Counted from the stretch's first letter, positions 44,119 to 52,684 are shown. The stretch is DNA of 64,000 nucleotides from an uncultured Lachnospiraceae bacterium (GCA_910585295.1 CAJUDE010000013.1:1-64000), one strand, 5' to 3'. Notes: a model not told the origin generated them from the sequence alone. Made by a program: numbers and translations.

Positions 44119-44296
44119 TGCAGCGCCGCCTTTCAAGTTCAAGCAGACAGCGTTCCCGTTGCGGTGCAGTCAGCAAGTTTTGTTTTTCCAATGATAAAAG
44201 GATTGATTTTTGAAAATTCATAAGAAATGCTGCGTGTCCCTGCTTGTTCAATTCTGGAACAGGCTCGCCTACATAAACAAATTCTCTATGCTCCAT
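44099..44296 (-). CDS. 65-residue protein coupled to the recombinase
   Basis: ATG 44296 (MEHREFVYVGEPVPELNKQG) follows GGGAGG. The product is short, mostly helical and soluble, ending CNGCHYE. It overlaps the recombinase start by 20 bases, so the two are made together. Small proteins next to large serine recombinases can be recombination directionality factors, so this is a candidate for the excision switch, without proof. Confidence 0.6.
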   Translation of the reverse strand: MEHREFVYVGEPVPELNKQGHAAFLMNFQKSILLSLEKQNLLTAPQRERCLLELERRRCNGCHYE

Positions 44297-44401
44297 GTAA
44301 CAGGCACCTCCCTTTTTCCCACTATATGATCCAATGGTTGTACCATATGATAAAAGGGCTAATCCTTTTTTTAATTTGAATCTCCCCATTTTGCAATTTA
44401 T

Positions 44402-44520
44402 GGCGCCAAAAGATGGGGCTGTCGCACTTTGCACATAAAAGCGCTATGGAACGCTAGATTTCCAGACGCTTTTTGTGCAAGACGCCTATGCTGCTAAAGG
44501 CAGCAAGGTCTTTTGGCGCT
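44402..44520. repeat. Structured inverted-repeat block
   Basis: GCGCCAAAAGA (44403-44413) and TCTTTTGGCGC (44509-44519) form the outer stem. TTGCACATAAAAGCG (44429-44443) pairs with CGCTTTTTGTGCAA (44467-44480), and GCTGC pairs with GCAGC (44490-44504). This three-part fold fits a structured RNA, a cruciform or a small MITE. It contains no ORF and lies between the 65-residue gene and DUF2461. The other bases of 44297-44744 show only this and the next hairpin. Confidence 0.6.
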
Positions 44521-44657
44521 ACACTATCAGCTATTATACAAAATTGGGAAACTCAAATTTTTGAAGTGTTATGAAGAAGAAAGTTTTTTATTATAATAAT
44601 CCTATCTATATGTTTGCGGCACAACATGTTTTCACAAATTAGCAGGCGGGGAATCCC

Positions 44658-44710
44658 GCAGGGCAGGGGCAAAGAATCCTGCTCTGCGGGATTCTTTGCC
44701 CCTGCCCTGC
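44658..44710. terminator. 22-bp perfect hairpin after DUF2461
   Basis: GCAGGGCAGGGGCAAAGAATCC (44658-44679) and its exact complement (44689-44710) are separated by a 9-base loop. An alternative stem AATCCCGCAG (about 44652-44661) with CTGCGGGATT (about 44685-44694) competes with it. It lies 34 bases after the DUF2461 stop and may end its transcript. The perfect symmetry would also suit a protein-binding site. Confidence 0.6.
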
Positions 44711-44744
44711 TTGCACCATATGGGAAGCTAACTAGAGCCTACCC

Positions 44745-45428
44745 TTACCTCTCTGGCATCTGAAAGCCTACAAGCGCCTGATTAAGGTAATCGTTAAAAG
44801 GCTTCATTTGCTGGAAACACTTTGCCGCGTTTGCCAGAAATGCGTCTGCGTCCCTCAATTCCTCGTCTTTTATGGGATATTCCAGATACCAGCTTTTAAA
44901 CTTAAGGTATTCTGCCTGCGGATGCCCTTTCTCATACCCTGCAGGGACATTCTTTAACGCTGTGCCTTGTACTGTAAAATTCTTTTCAAATTCTGGCTCA
45001 TGGATTATCCTTTCCCATTCCCCGCCATTTTGGGCAATATAATTACGTACCATTGCCGTCGCGTCCTTAAACATATCTGCAAACAAGCCGCCGCCTAAAA
45101 AAGACTGATTGCCCGGCTTTACCATAAGGTAATACCCGACAGGGATCGGCAATTTCCCTTTTGCAGAAATATGGGCGCGAAACGCGGGATTATATGGAGA
45201 TTTATCATGGCTGAAACGGGTGTCCCTTACAATTTTAAACGTAAGGCTTTTGGGGGCATTATGTATAATGCTGCTGTCAAATTTCCCGATTTCAAGGATT
45301 AATGCCTGCAATAACCCTTCAAACTCCGCATTTGCTCTTTTATAGCTTTCCTTGTTGGCATGGTACCATTCCCGATTGTTGTTCAAACTCAATTCTGTCA
45401 AGTAATCTAAAATTAGCGATATGTCCAT
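44745..45428 (-). CDS. DUF2461 family protein
   Basis: The 227 residues begin MDISLILDYLTELSLNNNREWYHANKESY, the DUF2461 opening. KSLTFKIVRDTRFSHDKSPYN and GYYLMVKPGNQSFLGGGLF are also characteristic. The family is widespread, soluble and without known function. It starts 13 bases after the sigma factor, so the two form an operon. Why an intervening element should carry it is unclear. Confidence 0.88.
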   Translation of the reverse strand: MDISLILDYLTELSLNNNREWYHANKESYKRANAEFEGLLQALILEIGKFDSSIIHNAPKSLTFKIVRDTRFSHDKSPYNPAFRAHISAKGKLPIPVGYYLMVKPGNQSFLGGGLFADMFKDATAMVRNYIAQNGGEWERIIHEPEFEKNFTVQGTALKNVPAGYEKGHPQAEYLKFKSWYLEYPIKDEELRDADAFLANAAKCFQQMKPFNDYLNQALVGFQMPER

Positions 45429-45441
45429 AACTATTTCCCCT

Positions 45442-46293
45442 TTACGAATTTTTAATAACGGAATACTGTGTGGAAGCTAAAAATTCCTGTATCAGACGCT
45501 TTGTGCGTTCCGGCGAGTGGTACGGTTTACAAAAAGAAAAATCTTGTGATAAATTGTCAGCATCCTCCATCGCGCTTTTTACATCAAGCATTGTCTGGAT
45601 TGGTATCTCCTCAGCAGTTGTATAATCCAATTGTAACGGATTTATCCTGTGGTTTTGAATTGCATAACCCACCCTGTCTTTACACCTACATTTGCCTTTG
45701 CCGTATTCCCCACAATATTGTTCCAGAAAATCCGCCATTTTTTTCCGTATCCTAGAAAGCCTCTGACGATAAGCCTCCGGGGCTATGCCCAAAATATCCC
45801 CTGCAATGCGGCTGTCAATTTTGAACATCGTCCCTAAGATAAAAATGCATCTGCTCTCCACATCAAGGCATTGCAGCATTACATTTGTGCAGGACATTTT
45901 CAATTCTTCCGCCAAAATATCTTTGTCCACATTTTGGGACAAATCTGGGATATCCTGGGTTTTCCCATTCTCTATGTCATCCCCATAATACTCGAAACTA
46001 AGCGGGCGGTGCGCAAACATATGCTTTTTATAATTTTTCAAATGGTTCACGGCAATCCTGAAAACCCATGTAGTGAATGCGCTCTCCCCCCGAAAAGAGG
46101 ATAAATGTGTAATTACTTTCAGGATAATATCTTGTGTGGCGTCCTCCGAATCTGCAAATGTCCCAAGCATCCGAAGGGATAAATTAAATATAATATCCTG
46201 TACGCTTGCAATCAACTCTTCCAAGGCTTTTTTATCCCCTGACGTGGCTTTCTCAACCAAAGCCTGCAATTCCTGATTTGTTTTTTTGTCCAT
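45442..46293 (-). CDS. ECF-type sigma factor with long Cys-containing C-terminus
   Basis: Region 2 is visible as TFADSEDATQDIILKVITHLSSFRGESAFTTWVFRIAVNHLKNY (about 44-86), and region 4 as IAPEAYRQRLSRIRKKMADFLEQYC near 170-190. About 90 further residues carry a CxC cluster (GKGKCRCKDR) and an amphipathic tail, unlike short ECF factors. It lacks an adjacent anti-sigma gene. It could direct transcription of the element's own genes or link the element to a signal; no target promoter is identified. Confidence 0.85.
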   Translation of the reverse strand: MDKKTNQELQALVEKATSGDKKALEELIASVQDIIFNLSLRMLGTFADSEDATQDIILKVITHLSSFRGESAFTTWVFRIAVNHLKNYKKHMFAHRPLSFEYYGDDIENGKTQDIPDLSQNVDKDILAEELKMSCTNVMLQCLDVESRCIFILGTMFKIDSRIAGDILGIAPEAYRQRLSRIRKKMADFLEQYCGEYGKGKCRCKDRVGYAIQNHRINPLQLDYTTAEEIPIQTMLDVKSAMEDADNLSQDFSFCKPYHSPERTKRLIQEFLASTQYSVIKNS

Positions 46294-46482
46294 AAACTTT
46301 TACCTCCTATTGAATTAGACAACGCCCGTGTGGCTGTGTGACAACTTATCCTTATTTTTTAATAATATTCTGGACGCCCAACCATGCCATGCCGCCCAAA
46401 CAATAGTTGGTATGTTTGCCATTGCCATAAAGTTACCCTTCTTGGCCATTAAATTCACTTGAAATCCATTCCCATGTTGCCT

Positions 46483-47736
46483 TTATAGCATTTTAAGCAC
46501 CTTTAACCGCCAGTCGCTTATGGAAGCCTCATAAGGCACTTTAACAACCCGCTCTTTGGAACCGGGGCTATAACAGCAGGAATACCCATTTCCCCCAATT
46601 CCAGGAAGTTTATAAAACCCTCCAAAAACAATGAAAATATCTCCTGACGCATGATTTTCATATAAATATTTTTCAAAGGCTTCCCTGTCCACATAAACAT
46701 AATCCCTATCATAAGAAATCATTTGCCGCAACGTAACGTTATCATCAAAAAAGGTGACTTTTCCCCCATGAAACCCATAGGTGAATATGGCGCTATTTTC
46801 ATTATACCTGCCATAGGAGCCGCCTTTTATCCATACAACCGCCGCCACAACAAAGAGTATTGCAGCAAAAAAACTGCTGGCTGCCACAATGGGCCTATAT
46901 GGCCTGTACTGGGCAATCCTTTCCATTCTCTGCCGGATATATTGATACCCAATATCCCCTGCAAAGGCAGCAAACATATTAAACCCTTCACCTTCTGCCT
47001 GCAGGACCTTTATGCTATTTAATAAGAGCCGCCCATATTCGTATGCTTTCCCACCACTCCTTTGGATTGTTACAATATCACAGATTTCCTCTAAATCCTC
47101 CCGGAAAAACTTTGTGCCTATGGTAAGGAGCGGATTGAGCCATAACAGCGCCCGTAAAATATCCCATAATAAATAAAACAGCAAATGCCCCAACTGGATA
47201 TGCGCCTTTTCATGGAGCAGGATTAATTGAATTTCTTTTTGGCTGTATTTTTTCAGCATGGCTTTTGGCATTACAATTTTGGGCCTAAACGCCCCTATGG
47301 TTGAAGGCGTGACAGGCATTTTTGTAACATAAATAAGCGTGCCTTCCACTGTCTTTTTTTCCATTCCCCCTAGCAATTTTTTTAACTTTCTCTTTTTATG
47401 GTACAGCCATAGCGCATACACTGACACACCACATAAATACAGCCAGTTTATCCAGATATGTATTTTACAATGCTCTGCCCACCAGGAAAACAACATGGCG
47501 CCAATTCTGTTTTCATAAAAAAACTTCATCTTTCCCACAAACAAGGCTGGAAGGAACAACGCCCATACGGCCCCTTTTAGGAACACCTTATTTTTTAGCA
47601 GAGTTTTCCGCAAGAAACACACCAATCCAAATACTAGAATAGAAACCTGGATGCATTTTAATAACTGTATGACATAATAAACGGCGCATAAATTAAAAAA
47701 ACTTACCATACTATTGACAAATTCCTGTACTGCCAT
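46483..47736 (-). CDS. M56-family (BlaR1-like) membrane metallopeptidase, element 1
   Basis: The 417-residue protein has four or five membrane helices and the zinc-protease motif LLHEKAHIQLGH (HExxH, near residue 173). The Glu ligand region DLEEICD follows near 213. It lacks a penicillin-binding C-terminal sensor; the end is a short extracytoplasmic domain (GDIFIVFGGFYKLPGIGGNG). BlaR1-type peptidases usually cleave a BlaI repressor, which is absent in this element. A close paralogue of the same length sits in element 2. The sequence GTTAATGTTTGTT upstream recurs near the paralogue. Confidence 0.85.
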   Translation of the reverse strand: MAVQEFVNSMVSFFNLCAVYYVIQLLKCIQVSILVFGLVCFLRKTLLKNKVFLKGAVWALFLPALFVGKMKFFYENRIGAMLFSWWAEHCKIHIWINWLYLCGVSVYALWLYHKKRKLKKLLGGMEKKTVEGTLIYVTKMPVTPSTIGAFRPKIVMPKAMLKKYSQKEIQLILLHEKAHIQLGHLLFYLLWDILRALLWLNPLLTIGTKFFREDLEEICDIVTIQRSGGKAYEYGRLLLNSIKVLQAEGEGFNMFAAFAGDIGYQYIRQRMERIAQYRPYRPIVAASSFFAAILFVVAAVVWIKGGSYGRYNENSAIFTYGFHGGKVTFFDDNVTLRQMISYDRDYVYVDREAFEKYLYENHASGDIFIVFGGFYKLPGIGGNGYSCCYSPGSKERVVKVPYEASISDWRLKVLKML

Positions 47737-47927
47737 TTTTACACTATCCTTTTTTGTAGAATTTACTTTTCTCTGTATATCGGATAGAATTTGATATCTG
47801 TTAATGTTTGTTCCTTAATTAAGCTCCTTATGGAAACAGCAACATTATTGCCGTCCATCTTATATTATCTATAAAATATTTTCTATAACTACCTGCCCTG
47901 CAGACATTGACAGACAGGAACAAAAAC

Positions 47928-47968
47928 GCCAAGACATGCGTATTGTCAAACAATACGCATGTCTTGGC
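47928..47968 (-). terminator. Terminator after the AbiE-like operon
   Basis: GCCAAGACATGCGTATTGT (47928-47946) and its exact complement (47950-47968) form a 19-bp stem with a 3-base loop; on the minus strand it is followed by GTTTTTG. It lies about 120 bases after the AbiEii stop. The 354-base gap 47737-48090 contains no other feature except a short AT-rich promoter-like region before the M56 gene. Confidence 0.75.
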
Positions 47969-48090
47969 ACGGGTTCACGGCAAGATATTTTGATTTACTT
48001 CATAAAGTTTGTTTTTCAATTCTTTTGCTCAGTTGTTAAATTTACTGGATTTCCCATAAATAATTCTCCTTTAAATTTATCTGGTTTTGT

Positions 48091-48987
48091 TTAAGCCCAC
48101 ATTACTTTTGTGCAACCCCATCTGTTTTGCCATTCTTCCTCATTCACAATTGCATCAAATACAGGCTCAAGGAAAGTCTGGATTTCCGCAATAACGAATG
48201 AAAACTCAAGCGTGTTATCTTTTATGGCTTTCAAAAAGAATTTCCAACGCTTCTGCATATCCTCATCATCGGCAAGTGCAACAACACGTTTAAAGCTATC
48301 TCTGTCATAGGGAGTACCACGCCGCTGTAAAGTTTCAAAGATAGCAGCCTGCAATTTTACACCCTCAAAATCAAATGTCCTTGAAAGATAATAAATGTCA
48401 TAAAAATCTTTCATTCTGCCTGTCAGCTCAAAGCGTTGCAGTATGGCATCAAGCTTCTCGGCAATGGTGCTTTCAAGAGAATAAGTTTTGATTACAGGCG
48501 CTTCAAAGTCTGGAAGCTGAGTGTTGATTGTGCGTTCTTCGGCACGAGGGACTATAATATCGCCCACGCCTATATCAACATTGAACGGCACACGCACATT
48601 CTTTATTTGAGCAATAATCTGTGTACTGATCCCGTGATATTTTCTTTGCGGAGAAATCTCCTCAAAGCCTTTTGCCCGCATTTCTATATAATCGTTACCT
48701 GTCGGCGTGTCGATGATTTTACAAATCAAATCTTTTACATCATCTATTGAATTAGAGTACCCACAGAGCAGAAAATCGACATCGATGGTAGCTCGACTTT
48801 CAAAATTAGTTAGAGTATAAATAAATAATCCACCTTTGAGTATTAGCGTATCCTCACATCCAGATTTTGATAGCTTTCTCAAAAATTCCTCCTGCACAAA
48901 AAGCTGCAAGCATTGCTGATAGCTGATACCAGAAGCTTTTGCTTTGTTTCTCAGCTTTGCCAGAACGGAAGCTGCTATATCTGCCAT
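48091..48987 (-). CDS. AbiEii/AbiGii-family nucleotidyltransferase toxin
   Basis: The product is 298 residues from ATG 48987 (MADIAASVLAKLRNKAKASG), which overlaps the antitoxin stop by one base (TAATG). The nucleotidyltransferase core has LILKGGLFIY near 50 and ATIDVDFLLC near 68, matching the KGG and DxD-type motifs of the AbiEii family. In type IV AbiE systems the toxin causes reversible growth arrest and the cognate AbiEi represses the operon. The toxin modifies a nucleic-acid or NTP target. It is carried with its antitoxin on element 1, which may stabilise the element or protect against phage. Confidence 0.88.
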   Translation of the reverse strand: MADIAASVLAKLRNKAKASGISYQQCLQLFVQEEFLRKLSKSGCEDTLILKGGLFIYTLTNFESRATIDVDFLLCGYSNSIDDVKDLICKIIDTPTGNDYIEMRAKGFEEISPQRKYHGISTQIIAQIKNVRVPFNVDIGVGDIIVPRAEERTINTQLPDFEAPVIKTYSLESTIAEKLDAILQRFELTGRMKDFYDIYYLSRTFDFEGVKLQAAIFETLQRRGTPYDRDSFKRVVALADDEDMQKRWKFFLKAIKDNTLEFSFVIAEIQTFLEPVFDAIVNEEEWQNRWGCTKVMWA

Positions 48988-49595
48988 TACAACCACACTC
49001 CAATCAATTCCTTAACCTTTTTCTGCACACGCAGTTTTTTTGCATACACCATAAGGTTTGGTATATTCTTTTTCGGGTCATTAACATACCCTTGTATTGC
49101 TTTATTGAAAATTTCTTTATCCATTTTATTCATATTTTTCAGAACATCACAAATTGTTCTGTCACGGTCATAAATTCGCACTTTTGTAAAATCAATCTCA
49201 CCTGTTGTTTCACCAAGCGTAACTAAATCGGACTCAATGCGATATGCTTTAATGAATGGGTACTCTATATTGGTTCGCAATTTTGAAACATTTCTATCTA
49301 TGGCAAAATTCCATTCAGCTGGGTTTCTATCACTGTATTCATAATAGAATAGAGCCGTTTCCATACAAAGAACAGCATCGGGAAACAAACTATTGATGAT
49401 AACTATTTCTCTGGTTTCACAGTTTTCAATCCAATGATAGTAACCCCGTCTTATTCTTTCAATAAAGCCCTCATCCAATAGCTGCTTAATATCTGCATAG
49501 TATAGCTTAGCTTCAAGAAGCTCGGCAGTAGTCATTACATAGTGGTGCCGATTGAATAGCTTTCTCACATTTTTAATATCGTTTTCATGAAGCAT
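48987..49595 (-). CDS. AbiEi-family antitoxin/regulator
   Basis: ATG 49595 (MLHENDIKNVRKLF) follows GAGGTGG; the longer frame to 49622 is not needed. The 202 residues have an N-terminal winged helix (YVMTTAELLEAKLYYADIKQLLDEGFIERIRRG), typical of AbiEi, and a C-terminal antitoxin domain. It precedes the toxin with a one-base overlap and probably represses the pair by binding the 17-bp inverted repeat upstream. Confidence 0.85.
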   Translation of the reverse strand: MLHENDIKNVRKLFNRHHYVMTTAELLEAKLYYADIKQLLDEGFIERIRRGYYHWIENCETREIVIINSLFPDAVLCMETALFYYEYSDRNPAEWNFAIDRNVSKLRTNIEYPFIKAYRIESDLVTLGETTGEIDFTKVRIYDRDRTICDVLKNMNKMDKEIFNKAIQGYVNDPKKNIPNLMVYAKKLRVQKKVKELIGVWL

Positions 49596-49680
49596 TTGTC
49601 CACCTCTATTTAATTGACCCAAATCTGATTATTGTCTGGGTACTTTACTATATTATATTCGATTTCAGTATAGAAAGTCA

Positions 49681-49726
49681 ATAGTAAACTGCCCACTCAA
49701 AGAAAAACAAGTGGGCAGTTTACTAT
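49681..49726 (-). promoter_or_regulatory. 17-bp inverted repeat upstream of the AbiE pair
   Basis: ATAGTAAACTGCCCACT (49681-49697) and its exact reverse complement (49710-49726) are separated by 12 A-rich bases, 86 bases before the antitoxin start. Type IV AbiE operons are known to carry inverted repeats bound by AbiEi at this place, so this is a candidate operator. It lacks the T-tract expected of a minus-strand terminator. Confidence 0.55.
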
Positions 49727-49767
49727 AAAAAAAACAAGTGATTTGTCCGTGAGTGGAAAACAGTAAT

Positions 49768-49983
49768 TTAGCATGCTATTTCAAATTTTGTTGAGGCTGC
49801 GGCATACAAATTTATCGTTCGTTTTATCTTGCCAACCTTGATAGGATAAGGCTTCCCGACATTCCGTGCATTTTCATCATGTTTCTTTATCCTTTCAAAC
49901 GTCGAAAAGCTATGTATAGGAAAGCCTACTGTACCATGCTCGTTCTCAAATACGGTAAATGGAACATTACCGCTGCTTCTCTG
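49768..49983 (-). other. Open but unassigned stretch at the right end of element 1
   Basis: A minus-strand frame stays open here, with a plausible protein-like segment (GTVGFPIHSFSTFERIKKHD and further), but it runs through attR into antisense cotJC and has no convincing start. It may be a fragment of a gene that is complete only in the excised circle or in another element. I cannot assign a product. Confidence 0.25.
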
Positions 49984-49993
49984 GGTACAGAAG
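49984..49993 (+). other. attR core of element 1
   Basis: This second copy of GGTACAGAAG is preceded by CTCTG and followed by AATTGGCC, which is cotJC coding sequence (E-E-L-A-H). See 42457-42466. Confidence 0.85.
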
Positions 49994-50325
49994 AATTGGC
50001 CCATATGGAAATGATTTGCACAATTGTCTACCAATTAACAAAAGATTTGTCTCCAGAAGAAATCAAGGCCTCCGGCTTTGACAAATATTATGTAGACCAC
50101 ACTTTGGCATTATGGCCCCAGGCAGCAGGCGGGATCCCTTTCAATGCCTGTGAATTCCAGTCTAAAGGCGACCCAATTACCGATTTGACGGAAGACCTTG
50201 CAGCAGAGCAAAAGGCCCGCAGCACTTATGACAATATCCTTCGGCTGGTGAAAGACCAGGAAGTTGCAGACCCAATCCGATTCTTGCGCGCCCGTGAGAT
50301 CGTCCATTTCCAGAGGTTTGGGGAA
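49993..50325 (+). CDS. cotJC: cotJC segment 2 (residues 65-175), interrupted
   Basis: This segment encodes the middle 111 residues of CotJC: ELAHMEMICTIVYQLTKDLS to IVHFQRFGE. The upstream neighbour (residue 64, Glu) is at 42463-42465. It contains both ExxH-type manganese ligand sites: the first spans the junction (TEELAHME) and the second is AREIVHF near the end. Frame and sequence are intact with no stop, which argues for selection on the joined product. It ends at GGG-GAA, where element 2 begins. Confidence 0.93.
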
Positions 50326-50395
50326 ACAAAGCGGGAAGGCTGCAGTAAGCCAAATACCCCGCCCCTTGGCTTTAAAATCAGAAATACTTTTCCCC

Positions 50396-51214
50396 TTAAG
50401 CCTTTAAGTCCAAATTTGCACCGACTGCCATATTATCCTTTGTATTTTCCTTGCCTGCATGGCCTTCTTTGGCAGCTTCGACCATTGTTTTTATATCCGT
50501 ATCATATAGATAGATTATGCCGTCTTTGGAAGCTTCCAACTTTTCAGTTAGGAGCTGGTTTGCTTTGTTAGAAGCTAATTTTTCTTCTACCTTCCCATCT
50601 GCGCCATCATCGTCTTTTACTTCTTTCTTTTCTTCTAAAGTTTCAGATAATTCTTTTTTCTTTTCCGCTGCCTTTTCTTTTGTTTTTTCAATCAGCTTTT
50701 CAGAATTTTCCCGCCGTTCTTCCCGAAGCTCGTCGCTCATGTTCAGCATAAAGTCATTTCTGACAAGGGCAATTTGGCGGTATTTTCCATTTTCATCTAT
50801 ATAATCATGCTTAAATACCACATTCCATCCACTGGCATTCATTACGCTGTCCAGCATATTCACCGCTGATTCAACACCTTTGATCAGTTCCTTCATTTCC
50901 TTCTCTTTTTCAGGATTATTCTGCATTTTCTCCAAAAGCTGCGGATTGACCGTCAGCGTTTTACCGCTCTTCGCTGTTGAGAAGGAATTTCCAACCTTAA
51001 ATTCTACGCTTGGAACAAGTTTCGCCAGTTCGTTTGCATACTCTGCAATGCTTTTGGATTTACTGTTTCCTGCCGTTTCCTGCGTTTTTTCTGTCCCTTT
51101 CTTTTTTGTGCCGCTTGCAGCGCTGCTTTGCGCCATTCCCTGCGACACATAACCGCTGTAATTCTGTTTCCCGGCTGTATAGTCAGGAAGATTCCCATTC
51201 AGCTCCATTGCCAT
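50396..51214 (-). CDS. DUF6033-like protein of element 2
   Basis: ATG 51214 follows AAGGAGGG. The 272 residues have a Ser/Ala/Lys-rich flexible start (AQSSAASGTKKKGTEKTQ), a central globular part (LVPSVEFKVGNSFSTAKSGK...MNASGWNVVFKHDYIDENG) and a Lys/Glu-rich coiled tail. The pattern resembles the DUF6033 gene at 23936-24670. No signal peptide. The first gene at the left end of element 2, next to its att site. Function unknown. Confidence 0.6.
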   Translation of the reverse strand: MAMELNGNLPDYTAGKQNYSGYVSQGMAQSSAASGTKKKGTEKTQETAGNSKSKSIAEYANELAKLVPSVEFKVGNSFSTAKSGKTLTVNPQLLEKMQNNPEKEKEMKELIKGVESAVNMLDSVMNASGWNVVFKHDYIDENGKYRQIALVRNDFMLNMSDELREERRENSEKLIEKTKEKAAEKKKELSETLEEKKEVKDDDGADGKVEEKLASNKANQLLTEKLEASKDGIIYLYDTDIKTMVEAAKEGHAGKENTKDNMAVGANLDLKA

Positions 51215-51267
51215 GATTTTGCCCTCCTTGTTAAAAAAATTATTTGAAATCCATTTCCATGTTACAT

Positions 51268-52521
51268 CTATAACATTTTAAGCAATTTTACCCTCCAGTC
51301 GTTCGTTGGGTTTTCATAAGGGATTCTAACTACCTGCTCCTTTGAACCAAATTCATAATAACAGTGGCACCCAAGCCCTCCAACACCGGGAAGTTTATAA
51401 AAACCTCCAAAAACAATAATAATATCCCCTTTTGCATTATTTTCCTGCAAATAACTTTCAAATGCTTCCCTATCCACATAAACGAAATTGCCGTCATAAG
51501 AAATCATTTGCTGTAATTCATCATTGGTATCATAAAACGTAACATTTTCACCGTCAAACCCATGTGTAGAGATAGCATCATTTACAATATTTCTGCCATA
51601 AGAAATATTATTTATCCATATACCCGTTGCCGCTATGCACAATGCCGCAGCAATCCATGTACTAACTGCTGCAATCTGTCTATATGGTTTATACTGGGCA
51701 ATCCTTATCACTCTCTGGCGGATATTTTGATACTCCTTATCTCCTGCAAAGGTAGCAAACATATTGAAATCTTCATTTTCTGCCTGCAATACTTTCATGC
51801 TTTTTATTAATAGCTGCCCGTATGTATAGGCTTTCCTCCGGCTTCTTTGAATTGTTACGAGGTCGCAGATTTCCTCCATATCCTCCCGGAAATATCTTGT
51901 GCCTATGGTAAGGAATGGATTGAGCCATAATATAACCCGCAATATATCCCACAAAAAATAAAACAGTAAATGCCCTAATTGGATATGTGTCTTTTCATGG
52001 AGCAGGATTGTTTGTAGGTCCTTTTGGCTATATTCTTTCACCATAACTTCCGGCATGACTATCTTTGGCCTAAATATCCCTATGGTTAAAGGTGTGACAG
52101 GCATTGTCGTAACATAGACGCCAGTACCCTCCACTTCCCTTTTTTTCATGCCTGCAACTAGTTTTTTCAGCTTTCTTTTTTTATAAAATAACCGGGCAGC
52201 ATAGACAAATATGCCGCATAAGTAAACCCAATTTATCCATACATGGATTTTGCAAATTTCAGTCCACCAGGAAAACAATATTGCACCGATTGTATTTTCA
52301 TAAAAAAATTTTATCTTTCCTACAAATAAGGCTGGAAGAAACAAACTCCATATCGCACCTTTTAGGAATACCCTGTTTTTCAACAGAGTTTTCCGCAAGA
52401 GAAACACGAATGCAGCTATCACAAAAGAAATCTGAACACATTTTAAAATCTGTATCATATAATAGACGGCTGCAAGGTTCAAAAAACTTATTCCGCTATT
52501 CCAAAATTCCTGTACTGTCAT
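51268..52521 (-). CDS. M56-family (BlaR1-like) membrane metallopeptidase, element 2
   Basis: This paralogue of the element 1 protein has 417 residues. The HExxH motif is LLHEKTHIQLGH, with DMEEICD near 214. The end is GDIIIVFGGFYKLPGVGGLG. Roughly two thirds of residues appear identical between the pair by eye. The start overlaps the stop of a BlaI-tail ORF by 4 bases, so an ancestral blaI-M56 operon is likely. The cleavage target is unknown. Confidence 0.85.
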   Translation of the reverse strand: MTVQEFWNSGISFLNLAAVYYMIQILKCVQISFVIAAFVFLLRKTLLKNRVFLKGAIWSLFLPALFVGKIKFFYENTIGAILFSWWTEICKIHVWINWVYLCGIFVYAARLFYKKRKLKKLVAGMKKREVEGTGVYVTTMPVTPLTIGIFRPKIVMPEVMVKEYSQKDLQTILLHEKTHIQLGHLLFYFLWDILRVILWLNPFLTIGTRYFREDMEEICDLVTIQRSRRKAYTYGQLLIKSMKVLQAENEDFNMFATFAGDKEYQNIRQRVIRIAQYKPYRQIAAVSTWIAAALCIAATGIWINNISYGRNIVNDAISTHGFDGENVTFYDTNDELQQMISYDGNFVYVDREAFESYLQENNAKGDIIIVFGGFYKLPGVGGLGCHCYYEFGSKEQVVRIPYENPTNDWRVKLLKML

Positions 52522-52628
52522 ACCTTATCTTTGTCCTTATCTTTGCATTTCCCCAAAATTTCTTCCAATTCCTGAAGCTGTTCTTTTGTTAACTTTGCAC
52601 TCCGCAGCAAAGCCGCCATTGCGTTCAT
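52518..52628 (-). CDS. BlaI/MecI-like C-terminal peptide (36 residues)
   Basis: ATG 52628 gives MNAMAALLRSAKLTKEQLQE and 16 more residues, then a TGA that overlaps the M56 start (ATGA). The sequence matches the dimerisation tail of BlaI-type repressors (SGKLTEEDLEEL pattern); the winged-helix DNA-binding domain is missing. It is either a remnant or a short peptide that couples translation of the peptidase. A weak GGGGGC-type site precedes it. Confidence 0.45.
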   Translation of the reverse strand: MNAMAALLRSAKLTKEQLQELEEILGKCKDKDKDKV

Positions 52629-52641
52629 CCTATTGCCCCCT

Positions 52642-52684
52642 TTTTTATTTCCGCGAGTAATGGGCCAAGCTGCCGCGCCCACGC
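52642..52684 (-). repeat. Half copy of the REP-like palindrome family
   Basis: The 43 bases (ending CAAGCTGCCGCGCCCACGC) are the inverted complement, with 4-5 mismatches, of 52835-52877. With 52806-52880 and 18115-18180 they define a repeated intergenic family. Between the two arms (52685-52834) lie two ATTAATGTTTGTT repeats (near 52730 and 52754), which may be operator sites. The 329-base gap 52629-52957 has no gene. Confidence 0.65.

Larger units (their letters stand above)
42467..49993. mobile_element. Intervening element 1 in cotJC (about 7.5 kb)
   Basis: The element is bounded by the 10-bp repeat GGTACAGAAG. It carries, left to right, a large serine recombinase ending 27 bases from attL, a 65-residue gene, structured non-coding DNA, DUF2461, an ECF sigma factor, an M56 peptidase and an AbiE-like toxin-antitoxin pair. 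All recognised genes run leftward, opposite to cotJC. There are no phage structural or replication genes, so it is a short element comparable to the smaller skin-like elements rather than a complete prophage. Confidence 0.88.

Noticed and set aside
49879..50571. 230-codon plus-strand frame including cotJC segment 2
   Set aside because: Only 49993-50325 is cotJC. The flanks are element DNA without a matching family, so the frame as a whole is not a gene.
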